Source: Parietaria judaica
Lineage: Eukaryota; Streptophyta; Magnoliopsida; Rosales; Urticaceae
DNA length: 64,000 bases
Reading direction: 5' to 3'
NCBI GenBank assembly: GCA_954871525.1
Contig: OX940868.1
Location: 28,205,056-28,269,055, forward strand
The position numbers and the translations under genes are program-made. The notes below the pieces were generated by a model that saw nothing but the letters and a program-made list of their open reading frames with translations, had not been told where the DNA came from and did not search any database. Positions 34,631-46,904 of this stretch are shown piece by piece (position 1 is the first letter of the stretch; every line of letters starts with the position of its first letter).

Positions 34631-37600
34631 ATGGATTCTAGCAGGCGAGCTGTGGAGTCGTATTGGAGATCTCGGATGATCGACGCTGCTACTTCGGACG
34701 AAGACAAGGTCGCTCCTGTCTACAAATTGGAGGAGATTTGCGACCTTCTTCGATCCTCGCATGTCAGCATCGTCAAGGAGCTCTCTGGCTTTATCCTGAA
34801 GCGCCTCGACCACAAGAGCCCCATCGTTAAACAGAAGGTCAGTTTCAATTCTTGCTTGCAGAAGCTTAGGCTTAGTTTGAAGTCTCATCAAGTGAAATTC
34901 ACATTGTTTTGCATGCAAAGTTGCATGTAATATTCTCCAATTTTTGTTGCTTTTGGCACTGTTAGAACGTAAACTTTTTCAGATTCATGCTCGATTGTAT
35001 CAGAAACCTGTTGATTGTCTTTAAAAAAGATGGGAAAATCACAAGGTTTTTTTTTGGGAAGACAATGTCAATGGTTTGTTGGAACCTTTTGCAGGCTCTA
35101 AGGTTGATTAAATATGCAGTGGGAAAGTCCGGTGTGGAGTTCCGAAGAGAGATGCAGAGACATTCCGTGGCTGTGCGGCCCTTAATTCACTACAAGGGGC
35201 AGTTGGATCCGCTGAAAGGCGATGCTCTGAATAAAGCCGTGAGAGACACTGCCCAGGAAGTTATAACTGCGATATTCTCGGAGGAGAATAAACCACAAGC
35301 CCCGCCTGTCGATCGGGATGATCGCAGTAAAAGAATCCAAGGGTTTGGAAACACAAATTACGAGGCTCCTTCGGATGATAAGAAGTCGTTCATAAGTGAG
35401 GTGGTTGGTTTGGGAAGTGCCTCTATTAAGCAGGGTCTTAGTAATTTTTCCCAAACTAACTCGTTTAAGAAGAACGACAACGGAAGTTACAAGAGTCCGA
35501 ATCTTCATAGGTCGTTGACCAAAGAAAACCAGTATGATGCTAGAAGTGAATCAGTAGATTATGGCAGCGAGACTCGGAATGGCTCTGGTTTTTCGAAGAA
35601 CGTGTGGAGCCAGGATGTGGGGAACTCTGAAACAACGAATGGAAATTCCTCTTCAAGCAGCTCGCAGAATAAGACACCCGAGGAGAGGCTGTTGGAGACA
35701 ATTGTAACTTCCGGCGGCGTACGGTTACAACCAACTAGAGATGCCATTCATGTTTTCCTTGGAGAAGCTGTTAAGTTAAATGTTATGGCACTAAGTCATG
35801 CTATTGAAGTAAAGCTTCAAGCTCCACATTGGCAGGTAAGATATTCTCGACTATTGTAAGATAGTATATGCTTTCACTTGTTAAGAGAGAGTCAGATGCT
35901 TAGCTTTTATTTTGTACTCAAGATTGGAAATTTCCTCCATTCAAGTTTTATTAGGAAAACATTTTATGGGTTTTTTTTTTATTCTTTTTTTTTCTTTCCA
36001 GGTGCGTATGAAAGCTGTCTGTGTCCTTGAGTCAATTTTGAGGCGAAAGGATGATGAACCACTTTCGATTGTGGCATCGTATTTCAGTGAAAATAGAGAG
36101 GCAGTGGTTAAATGCTCTGAATCTCCCCAATCTTCGCTGAGAGAAAAGGCTAACAAGGTAAAAATAATAGTAGGTTAATTATTTGACTATAAATTAAAGT
36201 TTAAGTGAAAAAATTTTGGTCGAATTGTTCTTAACAAAGAACGAGACATGTGATATAATTTTTTCTCTTAAGATTTGTTGCTCATATTTCAGTAATTTCG
36301 AAGAATGGGTTTCAATTTATTGGTAAATCGGGTTTTTTTTATAAACAGGTTTTGAGCCTCCTGGGTGAAGAACAGACGGGAAGTGTTGCAAGTACTTCAG
36401 AAACAATTCAGAAGGCCAATCTTGTTGCTGTTAATCAGATGCCAGATCTTATAGATACCGGTTATTCAGATGATTTCCCTGAAGCAGGAAACTCAGAAGA
36501 AAGGCAAAGTGACCAACTCCTAGATGCCACTTCATCGGTGCCGCCTCCACTAATTGACGATTTATTTGGGGATAATTTTATCACCAACACGGCAACTTCT
36601 GATGAACTAAAAAATGACGATGATGATCCATTTGCAGACGTTTCGTTTCACACAAACGAGGCTAAAGAACCCACAGATGATCTCTTTAGTGGGATGACCG
36701 TTGATGGTAAAAATGGGCCAGAAATATTTGATATATTTGGGATTAACAACGGGAATCCAACGGAAAAGGACGACAAAGATGTGGCGGGTTTGATGGGTGG
36801 TTTGTCGATAAATAAAAACGACCCAGACATGGATCAAAAAGGAAATTCTACGGGGCCTCTAGCACAAGACCTTTTCTCTGATCCAAATAATAATATTCCT
36901 ACTCATCAAGGCCCTGCCAATTCGAATTTCATGCTCCCTCCAGGCGTCATGCCGTATAATATGCCACCTGGCTTGATGTTCAATCAAGCTTTCGGGTCTC
37001 AGCAGATGAATTACGGTGCAATGGGAAATCTGTTTGCTCAACAGTTAGCAACAATGTCGAACTTCCAACACCTCGGGAATCTGGCAGCTCAAAATCCCGG
37101 CAGTGGTCATAGTGATGGATTAACGAACAGCTATTCTTCAGCTCTTCCTGATATTTTCCAGCCAAATTTTCCGAGTGCTGTTCCAAATCCGGCGCTGAAC
37201 AATTCGAAGAAAGAAGACACAAAGGCGTTCGATTTTATATCTGTAAGTTGATTCTTGTTCTGAACGTTTGTGCTATATTAAATGTCGAGGGAAAGAAGCA
37301 TTAATTTTCATGTGTAAAGACTGCTTAGATAATATGTAGACGAATCTTAGGATTATATTTTATCAGGATTCGATAGTATTTGGCTTAATTCATTATATTA
37401 TATTCCCGTAGCTCAATATATTCTAAAATATTCTCATTTTTTTAAGAGAAACTATAATGTTATATTAATTCTAGATCTCAGTAGAATATTTCTATATAGA
37501 TTTATGTACATTTCCATTTCCATTTCCATTTCCATTTCCATTTCCATTTCCATTTCCATTTCCATTTCCGCTACAATGATTCAATATGCTATTTCTTGGT

Positions 37601-37676
37601 GTTTATCCAAAGCTTACCTTGAATCGTCTTTCAGGACCATATTGCAGCTGCTCGTGATCCGAAGAGACTGGTTTAG
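34631..37676 (+). CDS. ENTH/VHS-domain trafficking protein, tepsin / MTV1 type, five exons
   Basis: The exons are 34631-34837, 35095-35835, 36002-36157, 36349-37242 and 37635-37676, in phase, giving 679 residues. An N-terminal ENTH domain (about 1-135) is followed by a Ser/Asn-rich linker, a second VHS-like helical domain (about 235-370) and a long acidic, Asp/Gly/Asn-rich unstructured tail. This is the tepsin architecture. In Arabidopsis MTV1 acts with AP-4 at the trans-Golgi network in vacuolar cargo sorting. The tail contains LFSGMTV at 480-486, matching the animal tepsin motif LFxG[M/L]x[L/V] that binds the AP-4 beta ear. The last 13 codons form a tiny final exon. The leader is at about 34290-34630. 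From memory it corresponds to AT3G16270. Confidence 0.93.
36682..36702 (+). other. Candidate AP-4 ear-binding motif LFSGMTV in the MTV1-like tail
   Basis: Residues 480-486 fit LFxG[M/L]x[L/V], known for tepsin binding to the AP-4 beta-4 appendage. The match is exact, the setting is acidic and unstructured, and binding is inferred. Confidence 0.7.
37507..37569 (+). repeat. (CATTTC)n hexanucleotide microsatellite in the last MTV1-like intron
   Basis: About ten perfect units of CATTTC are present. An open frame across it (Ile-Ser repeats) is an artefact of the repeat. Confidence 0.9.
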
Positions 37677-37699
37677 CTGTTTACGCCTTATTGGTTGAA

Positions 37700-38661
37700 G
37701 ATAGCGCGTTAAGCACCGAGTTCGAGCCCTTCGAGTGAAGTTAATTTATATGTTAGATTTAAAAGTATATTCTTTTGCAATAATGGAACGTGTTGCGGAG
37801 AAATATTGAAAAAATGGAACATGTTTCCTTGTAAATTGCGTTACAAGAAAGAAGAATTACTGTGCTTACTAAGACGAAGAAACGGGAAGTTTGATGAACA
37901 TTTTTGTGATATTTGAGTCTCTTTTTGTAAGGCCTTTTATCTGCAAGAAATACTTGCATATCTTCTCTATATCTGATAAAATCAGTTTGTGATTTGTGCA
38001 TCGGAAAGTTCAAAAGAACAATGCTAGTCATGCTTTATGATGTCACTTACGACATTATTTTTTTTCTTTCTCAAAACGGGAAATCCAACAGAAGATTTTA
38101 CGTTGAATTATTCTCTAAAGTTACGGATTAAGGAGAAAAAATTGTTAGGATTGAGAAAAAAAAAATCTATATTAAGTAAAGAGATGTGTTGCAGCAAAAG
38201 TATCACGAAGTATTTGGTTACGTGACATATTCTAAAATTTAATAAATCATGAAAAAGTTATAAAAATAGTGCCGTAAATTTTAAGTTGTATTATTATCGT
38301 GACACGAGTTTTTTTTTTTTTTTTAAAGAGTTGTACTATCGTAAGTTATTTTTTTACGGCATAATTATTTTTTGATTCTTTACTTTTTCCACGATAAAAT
38401 AAAATTTAAAATATACCGCTATTATATAACACTCTGTAGTGCTTTTGCCGCAAACATTCCTTAAATACATATTGAATCAAGCAAAGAAAACAGATTTGAA
38501 CCCTAACGCTTTATTGTTCCGTTCTTATACTCGAAAGATGATAGGAAAAAAAATACAAAAAAAACGCATATACTACTTGTTTTGGGACAAAGAGAACAAT
38601 ATACAATTTGTGCATAAATAAATATACAAGAAGCAACAACATGATCAAAAGAAGAATAAAT
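37700..38661. other. Convergent spacer with a fold-back sequence
   Basis: This lies between the 3' ends of the MTV1-like and LETM1-like genes. About 38185-38455 forms an imperfect inverted repeat: GCAGCAAAAGTATCACGA on the left resembles the complement of GTAGTGCTTTTGCCGC on the right. This suggests an old MITE. No gene is seen. Confidence 0.5.
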
Positions 38662-41600
38662 CTATGATATTTTAGAGGAGGGATCTTCATAGTTGCTCTG
38701 TATTCTCTCTTCCATCTTCTTGGTTCTCTCTAGTTGTTTCATAACATCCAACCTCTCTGCTGAGTAAGGAGATGGGATCTGAAAAATAACAATAAAAAAA
38801 CAAAGCCTAAATAAAATTGGAAAATCTATGAAAAATAAAATAAATTTGTTTAAGTTCATAAGATAAAAAAAAAATGACTACCATGCATGGCATGTACTGC
38901 TTGATTGCTGCTAATATAGCAGCGTGACCTATAGCCGATACCTTGCCACAAAAGTAATCATATATCAATAATACTATTAAAGGAAAAGGGTAAAATTAAA
39001 TAATGTACTTACTGGAAGTAACATGAGGATCGTAATCGGGATTAGCGAGCCAATATCGTTTAGTGTTCTTCTCAACTTCTCTCTCTCTCGCCTCTCGATC
39101 TTGCAGCCGTGAAATCGCTTAGAGAGAAGCTCGAGAGCGATCGTTATGTCGACGCAAAGCAACTGAGTTCCCATCCATATATCCTTCCAATTTAAAATTT
39201 TGATTAGGATTAGTCATCTGATTAGCGTCGGAAGATATAATTAAGAGTTGTTTAATTAGCCTTACAGAGCTTGCAGCCATTAGCTTGACGGTGTACTTCT
39301 TAACTAATCCCCTATGAAGAGGATTTGATTTAGCTACTGATTTCTCCGTCTTCGGGTTAGGGTTTTTGGTTCCAGTTTCAGGCAAGCTTGTAGCCTGCCG
39401 ATAGTTTGAAAAAGTAATGATGATCAAAATCCAGAAAGTGATAAGGCTAAACATGGTTTCCAAGACAAAATTTGGCCAACGAGAATTCCCGAATGTGACG
39501 AATTCCCTTTTCTCTTTTATTACGAGAATCAAATAACCTTTTCTTAAACAAAGCATAAAGCCTAATCAGCCCCTAGGCTAGGCCCATATAGGCATCCCAA
39601 ACCAAAATGACATTAAACCAAAAATTACCAAAATACCCTTAATGAAATGAAGAAATAAAAAACACAAAATTAAACATACAAGACTAAATGGCAGTCTTTC
39701 TTTTCCTCCGATGATAGGTTATAAATGCGGGTTTTACCTAGTCTAATTAGCTGAGGTAAATAAAACTTCATTAAAAGATAATCAGATGTAAAGTTTGACC
39801 TGTAAAACCCATACCCTTTTCAAATGTAAAGCAGTCGGTGAGCCATTGGTACTTGTGTTTACAGAAGCAGCCTTGCTAACGCCTCTGGCATTTAAAGTTG
39901 ATAGCGTCGGGTCACGGACACTTGTTTCCGTAATCTTCAAAAATCCACTGTTTTCCGAAATCAATAGTCACTCTCAGCAGTACATAACAAAATTTTGGAG
40001 GCAATAAGAAATTTACAGAGAAATATAGTACCTCGATTTACCGTAAACGGCCCAATAGTCTTCTAGGCAAAATGTTAGTAGTTTTTGACTGAAAAAATTG
40101 ACGAAAAGCTAAGTCAAAAACTTGTTGAACACTTCAGTGGAAATAAGCATTGAAGTGCTTATGGTAATTACCTCTCCAGCAAGAACATTAACAAGTCAGT
40201 GTCTAGTAGCTGCTGAGTGGAACGAGTGAAGTGAGCGAATCCGGAAAATACATCGTAGCATATGGTCAAAACTGCGGATAAGACGATCTCTTTCTCTGCT
40301 TGAAGGAAATTTGGCTTCGATCTACGTCGATCTTGACATCTTGTAGTTGGAAAAGGGTCATAAAAGTCTAGCCATCCAATTTCATCATTCACTACCTGCG
40401 GAGATTTTTTCAGATTAGGTTCTTGAATTCTCTCGGTCTAATGTTTCGGATTTATGGCAGAGACATACCTCCATGAAAGATTGGTACATGGATATGCATG
40501 AAAATTCTTGGTAGATGAAAATGCTACCACACTCCAAGTAACTGCAACAAAAACCAATCGAGGTTATCTTGGTAATTTTAATTTAATCACTGATTATTTA
40601 TTCATGATGTAGCTATTTTGATCTAGTGAAATTACCTGAGGAAGTCTCTAACAGGATCATCAAGATCCTCTATTCCCTTTGTAGATAAGAACAATCTAGT
40701 CCTCCTTCCAAGATATGCAAATAGCCCTAAAGTCGCCAAAGTATCCGGTTCAACCTATCAAAATCAAACTTGTTCTTAATAATAACAAATTGGGATTTCG
40801 GAGAGCTTTGTAGGGGTGAAGCCGGAAACTGAGCTTTTGGCCGTTTTCGGCCCAGTCCCGGTTTTTCGGGGCATCCTGAAACCGGGCCCCATTTTTACCC
40901 CGGGCTGGGCGGAGACAGGCATTTTATTTTATTGAAAAAATACCAGTTCTCGGATCGAAACCAGGCCAAGACCGCGGCAAAACAGGGTTTAGGGCCCGAA
41001 ATTTTACCCCTGGAGCTTTGGGTTGTTTGATGGTAATTAACCTTGTCAGGGTAAGTATGCCCTTCGGAAATCAGAATTTCTTTGTGAAATGCTTTAGAGA
41101 GTTTCTTTTGAGCCAACCCAATCCAAAACTCTAGTTCTTCGCTTTGCTTGCTTGGAACTACTTTTCTTCCGAAATGGTTCAGGAATTCCGACTCGAAGCC
41201 CGCTTGAGTGGATAACTGGTGCAACTTTTCTATCAACACAAGGCTTTGGGCCCGATCGAAGAACTCTACCATCACATCCTCGATCGAGAATGCGAAGGAA
41301 GAACAGGTGAGGCGAGAAACACTCAATTTTCCGATTGCAACACAGCAGCTGACAGCCACAATGATCCCTGCGACACCACTGGATACTTTTCTATTAAGGC
41401 TACATACGTAATGGCTAAATAATATAGGGTAATTGACGGTGATACCCCCTGATATTTGAATTTTACATCAATACCCTTCGTGCTAAAATGTAGCAGATTG
41501 TCCTTTGATCATTGATTCATGTATCATAGCAGCACCGTCCTCTGTATTTTGAGAATGTAGCATATTTTCCATCATATTTTTATAGAGGATATGCTTGTCA

Positions 41601-42963
41601 GAAATCAAAGATCAGCGGACAAAGTACTCTGTCTCGATACGTGCAGGGGGCATTTCAGTCAATTACCCCGCAATACATGTATAACTTAGATCCATGTGTA
41701 ACGAGAGCGAGTTATTATTGTGAGATTTATTTTTTTTAAAACATGTTCTCTAATAAACAAACAGATATGAACAAACCTTCCTGCATATTTCATAGACCAC
41801 TTCTTCAACAACGGGATGAACGATGCTGAAACACGAGGCAATTCAACTTCTCTAAACCACTCGAAAAGACAAGAATGCCGAGCGTTCAGTTGACTTTCAA
41901 TGTATTCGCCGACCAAATTAATCTTCGGTGTCAATCTGAAAAAACATCGAAACAACAGAAATTCATATCCAGATATCATTCATTAACGCTTCCCATAAAT
42001 CTTGCTGCTAGTAAGCCTTACATTTCTTTAACGGGAGAGGAATTAGCGAAATGGCGTTCGCGTGAGAGCAACGCTTCCATTTCGATCGCTGTCTTCAACA
42101 ACGCATAAACAACGACCTGTAAAATCCACAGTGAAGCTAACTAATCAGTACTGAAATAGAATTGTATCGGCTCACTATATATACACATTCAAGAGCAAAC
42201 ATTATGCTGGAGTTTTAACCCGAAACGGTTTCTGTTGGGGGCACAATCGGAGGGAGGGGCCTATGGGAATTTGATACTTCGGACCTTTCAGTAATTGGTG
42301 TTTTGGAATTAATTAAACTAGCCGTGATTTATTTCCGTTCTCTCTCCTCCATTGTAACATTCTGGTTTCCCTGTAAAATCCCCGCGTTGATTTCTTTTAC
42401 TTCTGTTGCTCGGTTTTCGCTTCCAACACATAACATATAGCAAAACACAAACTTGAATCCTCAAACTTCACTAACATGGTTATCAAATGGTAAAATGTAT
42501 ATATATATATATATTATATACCATGTAAGAAATCCGTTTGTGCCATCGATGAACATCCTTGCCGACCCACGCCATGGAAAGCTCACGACCAGTTCCACTC
42601 AATCTGAGCGACTCAACAGCCATGGAGAAGCTTCTCGCAGACTCGTGCAATTCCCAAACGAGACCGTCGATCTGGTTGAATCCGACGCTCCCAACTCTCC
42701 CTCCCGCTTCGTCGTCACTGTCGCCGATGGCCTCATCCACAGAAGCAAACGAAGAAGAAGACGAAAGCGTTGACCACGGCGACGTCCGCCCCGGCGAAGC
42801 GTAGCACCTGAAGAACAATCCAAACAGGGCATTCCTCCGCTGCTTCTTGTGCGACGCTTCGCGTGCGTTGACTGGCGATCTCTCTTGCCTGGTTTCTGAT
42901 CTACCTGATCGCCCTCTGTCACCACCCCACGAGAGAGAAGAAAAATGATCACGAACATTGATT

Positions 42964-43018
<55 letters not shown>

Positions 43019-43071
43019 GAGTGAGAGTGGGAGACGAGATGAGGAAGGCGCAGAGACAAATGGAAAGCCAT
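38662..43071 (-). CDS. LETM1-like protein, 14 exons
   Basis: The exons (minus strand) are 43071-43019, 42915-42522, 42116-42022, 41935-41777, 41378-41042, 40754-40636, 40541-40469, 40395-40172, 40088-40032, 39947-39815, 39394-39266, 39183-39013, 38941-38882 and 38778-38662. Phases agree and the total is 706 residues. The C-terminal part (about 592-680) has the LETM1-type core: a membrane segment in LNDIGSLIPITILMLLPV followed by GHAAILAAIKQYMPCMIPSPY. LETM1 proteins act in the mitochondrial inner membrane in cation exchange and translation support. The plant 'LETM1-like' group, with a long unique N-terminal region, is poorly studied. The start MAFHLSLRLPHLVSHSH, joined over a CT-repeat intron, is the least certain exon. 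Exon 10 may instead end at 39800, in frame. Introns 4 and 5 carry small transposons. Confidence 0.82.
40811..41012. mobile_element. 202-bp hAT-type MITE in intron 5 of the LETM1-like gene
   Basis: The ends are TAGGGGTGAAG... and ...TTTTACCCCTG. The duplication GAGCTTTG is exact (40803-40810 and 41013-41020). The inside is rich in GGGCCC and CCGG in mirrored order. It has no coding capacity. Confidence 0.9.
41432..41669. mobile_element. Mutator-like MITE remnant in intron 4 of the LETM1-like gene
   Basis: The left end GGGTAATTGACGGTGATACCCCCTG is mirrored at the right by CAGGGGGCATTTCAGTCAATTACCC. The arms are imperfect and no clear 9-bp duplication remains. Confidence 0.65.
42967..43012 (-). 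repeat. (GA/CT)n microsatellite forming most of intron 1 of the LETM1-like gene
   Basis: About 22 GA units (CT on the coding strand) lie between the donor at 43018 and the acceptor at 42916, so nearly half of the 103-nt intron is a pyrimidine repeat. Confidence 0.9.
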
Positions 43072-44325
43072 AAAAGGGAAGAAGGAAGCGCAGACCCATT
43101 TGTATTTCAAGCTCCAATGAGAAAAGCCATGGAGGTTGGAGAGAGAGAGAGGGGGGGGTTGAAAAGCGAGGTTTGGTGTGGATAATATTAAAATACAAGT
43201 GTCGCTGTGCCTAGGATTTATCTCCCGCCAGCTGTTGCTTCCACCATGAATGCTCTGAATCCGAGCTTGGTGACACTCACATTCATGGAGTTCGCTGCCA
43301 TTCACACACAAAGTTCACATCTTTCTTGCAGATTACCAGCGTCACGTGCATGCCCATTCTCGGTCAGAAGTCGATAATCCGATAGAGCGATGATGGTGAT
43401 CAAATTCAAAGGAAATATTTTTTTTATTAAAGGCAAAAGTACTTAAATTGTTCGAAAATAAGGCAGCGTAGAGTCGATTTAAAATAAAATTGTTAAAAAG
43501 TATCGAAGTTCACCTTATTGTGACGACGTAAACACAAATGAAACAAATAAACTCAAATGATAAAATTCACCAAAATAAACTTGTATGTAAACTCAAATTT
43601 AAATTTTGAGAATCTGATTTTCATTAAAAAAAAAATATCAAAATCAAAATTTCGAATATGAACGACACAAATTCTTATTTTTCATCTCATTTTTCTCCTA
43701 AATTCTCAATTCATCTCCTCAATAACATTGCGATTGTGTCGAGGTCTACTAATTCACCAAAAATAATGAACTTAATACTTTGTCATAATTTTTTTTACTA
43801 TGCCACCTTATTTCCGAACTGCTTGAGTACTTATACCCGTAACAGCCCTTTTTCATGGATTGAGTTTTCAAGGATAAAAAAATGGCTTTCGTTTAACATT
43901 TTTTAGTAAAGCTTAGCATTTTGTTACGCATTTTTCTTTTTTCTTTTTTAAATTTGTTTTTAATCTTCATTTCTTCTTGTCAACAATTAATCTTATATAA
44001 ATTTCAATCAAATTTTGTATCTGAAATTTATTTTCTGCAATTACAAGCTTGAAAGAGCTTGGATACTTTTGCCATGTTAACAAAGATCATAACTTTACAC
44101 GACTTCTAAGCAACATCTAAAGATTATAAAAAAAGAAAAAAGAAAAAAAGAAGGTGTTTGCTTTGGCTGCTTCTTATGAAAATGCAGTGATTAAAAATTG
44201 AAAGGAAAACTCTTCTTTATGTTTTCTTTGCATGTCGCTACATAACGATGTAAATCCCTATTTGAGCATTGAATGTACGTGGCTGAGGTGCGATTCGAAA
44301 CCTCGTGACACTCGAAACGGTCATC
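43072..44325. other. Intergenic: LETM1-like promoter side and COX19 3' side
   Basis: There is no further gene. The part next to 43072 is GA-rich on the plus strand (leader or promoter of the minus-strand gene). The rest is AT-rich with weak, unsupported open frames. Confidence 0.5.
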
Positions 44326-45554
44326 TCACGACACAATCCTCTCGGTAACTTTCTCTCCGGACACTTCTGTACTGCTGCTCTGTTCCTTTCCGAATCCAAG
44401 TTCAGACATGTCTTGCTTTGCCATCAAATTCCTGAATAAAAAGACAAGAATTAGAATATATGCAACAAGTGAATGTAGGGACTGATCTCGGCCGACACAA
44501 TGTCTTACGTGCTCGAATAATCAACCAGTCAGAAAGTTTTGTATAAATGAAGAATTAACTACGTACATTGTGATTACAAACTTGGACCAAATTAAGTTAA
44601 GATTTACAGTCATCTGTGAGCATATAACAGAGTCAGAGACGCACTCACTTTTCCATACGACACTCGAGATACTTTTTCGAGAAGTTTCTGCATTTTTCAG
44701 ATTGGTGGCCCAAAGATTTGAGACAAACGAGATATTCTTTCTTCTCCTGAGACGACCAACGACGCCAGACAATTCACAACGATCAATAAAAACACGAGGA
44801 CAGAATGTATAGAACTCAATTTCAATATAAAATTTGAGGAACAAAAACAAAGATGGAAGATGTTATTAAGAGCTTACAATGTCACACAAATGCATATGAT
44901 CCAAAGGGAAGACTCCTTTCTCCGGAGGAACCGGCCTCATCCCCCGATTTCCTCCAAATGCACCGCTTAAAATACACAACCATTTAAGACCATTTATCCA
45001 GTATATGATAATTCCAAGTCTAAAATGAGATCTTAACAATAATTATGTTAAAGCTTGATTTTACTCAAACCCGATCTGGCCTATTAGGTTGTCATCTTTG
45101 CTCTATTTACACTAATGAGAGAGTTAGCCCATAATCATTCACAAAAGTTAATCTCTCTGAATAGAGAGGCAATTGAGTTGAGCTCCATGAAGGAATCAAG
45201 TTAATCAAAATGATGAACTCGAATTCAGCAACCCATTTTTATTTTCTTTATGCAATTATAAGAAGACACTATTTTACAACAAAAGTTAGAAAACTTTGAA
45301 AACAATCAGAATTTTATTCATACGCAATCGCATAGAAAAGAGGTTAGAATCCAACAACACACTTTCATAAAAAAAATTATTTGCTTTCCTAGTAATCTAT
45401 CTTCCAGATTACTTGGAAATGGCAGAGGAATAACACAAATCGAGCGTATATTCTACTAGTTTCATTAGTAAAAGAGAAAACAATCATATTAATAAATAAA
45501 TAAATAAATAAATAAAAAAGACTGAGCTACAATGATCAACAAACCTGCACTCAT
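44326..45554 (-). CDS. COX19: COX19, cytochrome c oxidase assembly protein, four exons
   Basis: The exons are 45554-45545, 44951-44878, 44746-44649 and 44431-44326 (minus strand), in phase, giving 95 residues. This is a twin CX9C protein of the mitochondrial intermembrane space, imported by the Mia40 relay and needed for copper delivery to complex IV. Both pairs are present: Cys26/Cys36 and Cys47/Cys57. Family runs include RPVPPEKGVFPLDHMHLC, KKYLECRMEK and NLMAKQDMSELGF. The first coding exon encodes only MSA plus one base. Exon 2 is read from 44951; the usual AFGG run just before is present in the DNA (44952-44963) but not behind an in-phase AG acceptor, so the exact 5' edge of exon 2 is uncertain. 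Confidence 0.9.
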
Positions 45555-46904
45555 GGTGAAATCTCGTTGACGAAAATTCAAAGATCTCAGCTCCGATTCA
45601 CTTAAATCCTCGCAGCAATCGCCATTTTCGCGAACTTTCTCTCACACAAAGAGTTAACAATCCAAGAAGATGAATACTTCTCGAACGACGTCGTTTCCTT
45701 CGCCTTTCGACTCTACGGTTCTACCCAGTAAATGACTTCTGGAACGACGAACGAAAAATAAATTAGACTAAACTTAAATATTAGTAATTATTGTGTATCA
45801 ACACTTTCTCTTTTAAAGATTGAATCAATTGTTCAAGTTTTCATCTGCGAAAATAAACAGTGTCTTCGCCCTGCAACCGAAACAAATCTGGCCCGAAATC
45901 AGAAAACATAAAAAACAATAACCAAAATCCAAAATCTGACGATGACGCACGAGTAGTGATGATGAACGAGAAGCGAGAAGAAGGAAAAAACCAGAGACCA
46001 GAGAGACAAGAGGGATACCTTCGAGCTTCGAAGAGACGAGCAATCAGAGTCAGAGACGCAGTGACTCAGGTCACGACTCACTACACTCGGAGGAGAAGAG
46101 TGGAGAAGCCGATGAACGAATTGAAGGAACAAGCGGAAGGGAATCTTTTCATTTCTAATTAATTTAAGTTTTAAAAAATGATTGCGGCACAGGTACTTAA
46201 ACTTTGACCAACAGTAAAACTATAAAGGCAAAAATACCCAAAATTTAACAATATGAGGTGGTACATTTTTACATCTATTTTTTTGGACGGATCTAAATAT
46301 TTTTTATAACATGGTGCTAATAAAAAATTCTTAGAATACACATTTATGTGCCCACCCAGCTTCCCGACCCGGAATTCTTGGGCATTTGGGTAATTTTCTA
46401 ACTATTTATTTGGGCTTTATATTGGGCTTTTTGACAAATCCAAAATATCGTGATATAAAGGAAATGTGTCGATTAGGGTACGTGACTCGCCCAATCTATA
46501 TTGGGCTTTGTCTATTAGTATTTCTTGTTGATTTCAATGGCTAGGCTGAGACCTGAACTGGACATATAATGAGAAAACTTGGTATTCGTTACTGATCTGG
46601 TGATGCTTTCAAAATTGATGCTCAGATTCTCACTACCCTCGGCTTCTTTCTCCTGGTCTTCCGAGTCCGATTCATATGTAAAGTAGTCTCCATATGAACA
46701 ATAGTATATTCGATATATAGTACTATTTACACGTAGATTCCTTTGATCTTTGTTCTGGTTGTACAATGGTAAGTCACTAGTGTTACATGTGTGTCGTAAT
46801 TGAACTCACGAGGCCTCTCTAATTTTTTCTAAAAAAGAGAAGAAAAAGCTCGGTGTTTAATATTTACTATATTTTTTAATCTAATATAGCAAGAAGAAGA
46901 GTAG
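45555..46904. other. Intergenic between COX19 and the 7TM gene
   Basis: It contains the COX19 upstream region. Near 46180-46345 is a block (ACTTAAACTTTGACC, GGCAAAAATACCC) that resembles Mutator-like arm sequence and recurs in diverged form at about 61040. A 100-codon plus-strand frame at 45860-46162 is low-complexity and not accepted. Confidence 0.45.

Noticed and set aside
37504..37698. Plus-strand frame of alternating Ile-Ser
   Set aside because: A product of the (CATTTC)n microsatellite inside the last MTV1-like intron.
42599..43198. 199-codon minus-strand frame with a long Ser-Leu repeat
   Set aside because: It reads through the CT microsatellite in the wrong frame. The spliced frame of the LETM1-like gene explains the same region better.
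44280..44340. tRNA-like B-box sequence (GTGCGATTCGAAACC) as a possible tRNA
   Set aside because: No cloverleaf can be completed; part of the stretch is the coding end of COX19.
45860..46162. 100-codon plus-strand frame rich in Arg, Glu and Asn
   Set aside because: Low complexity, no family resemblance, and a mirrored open frame of similar length on the other strand; it lies in the region upstream of COX19.
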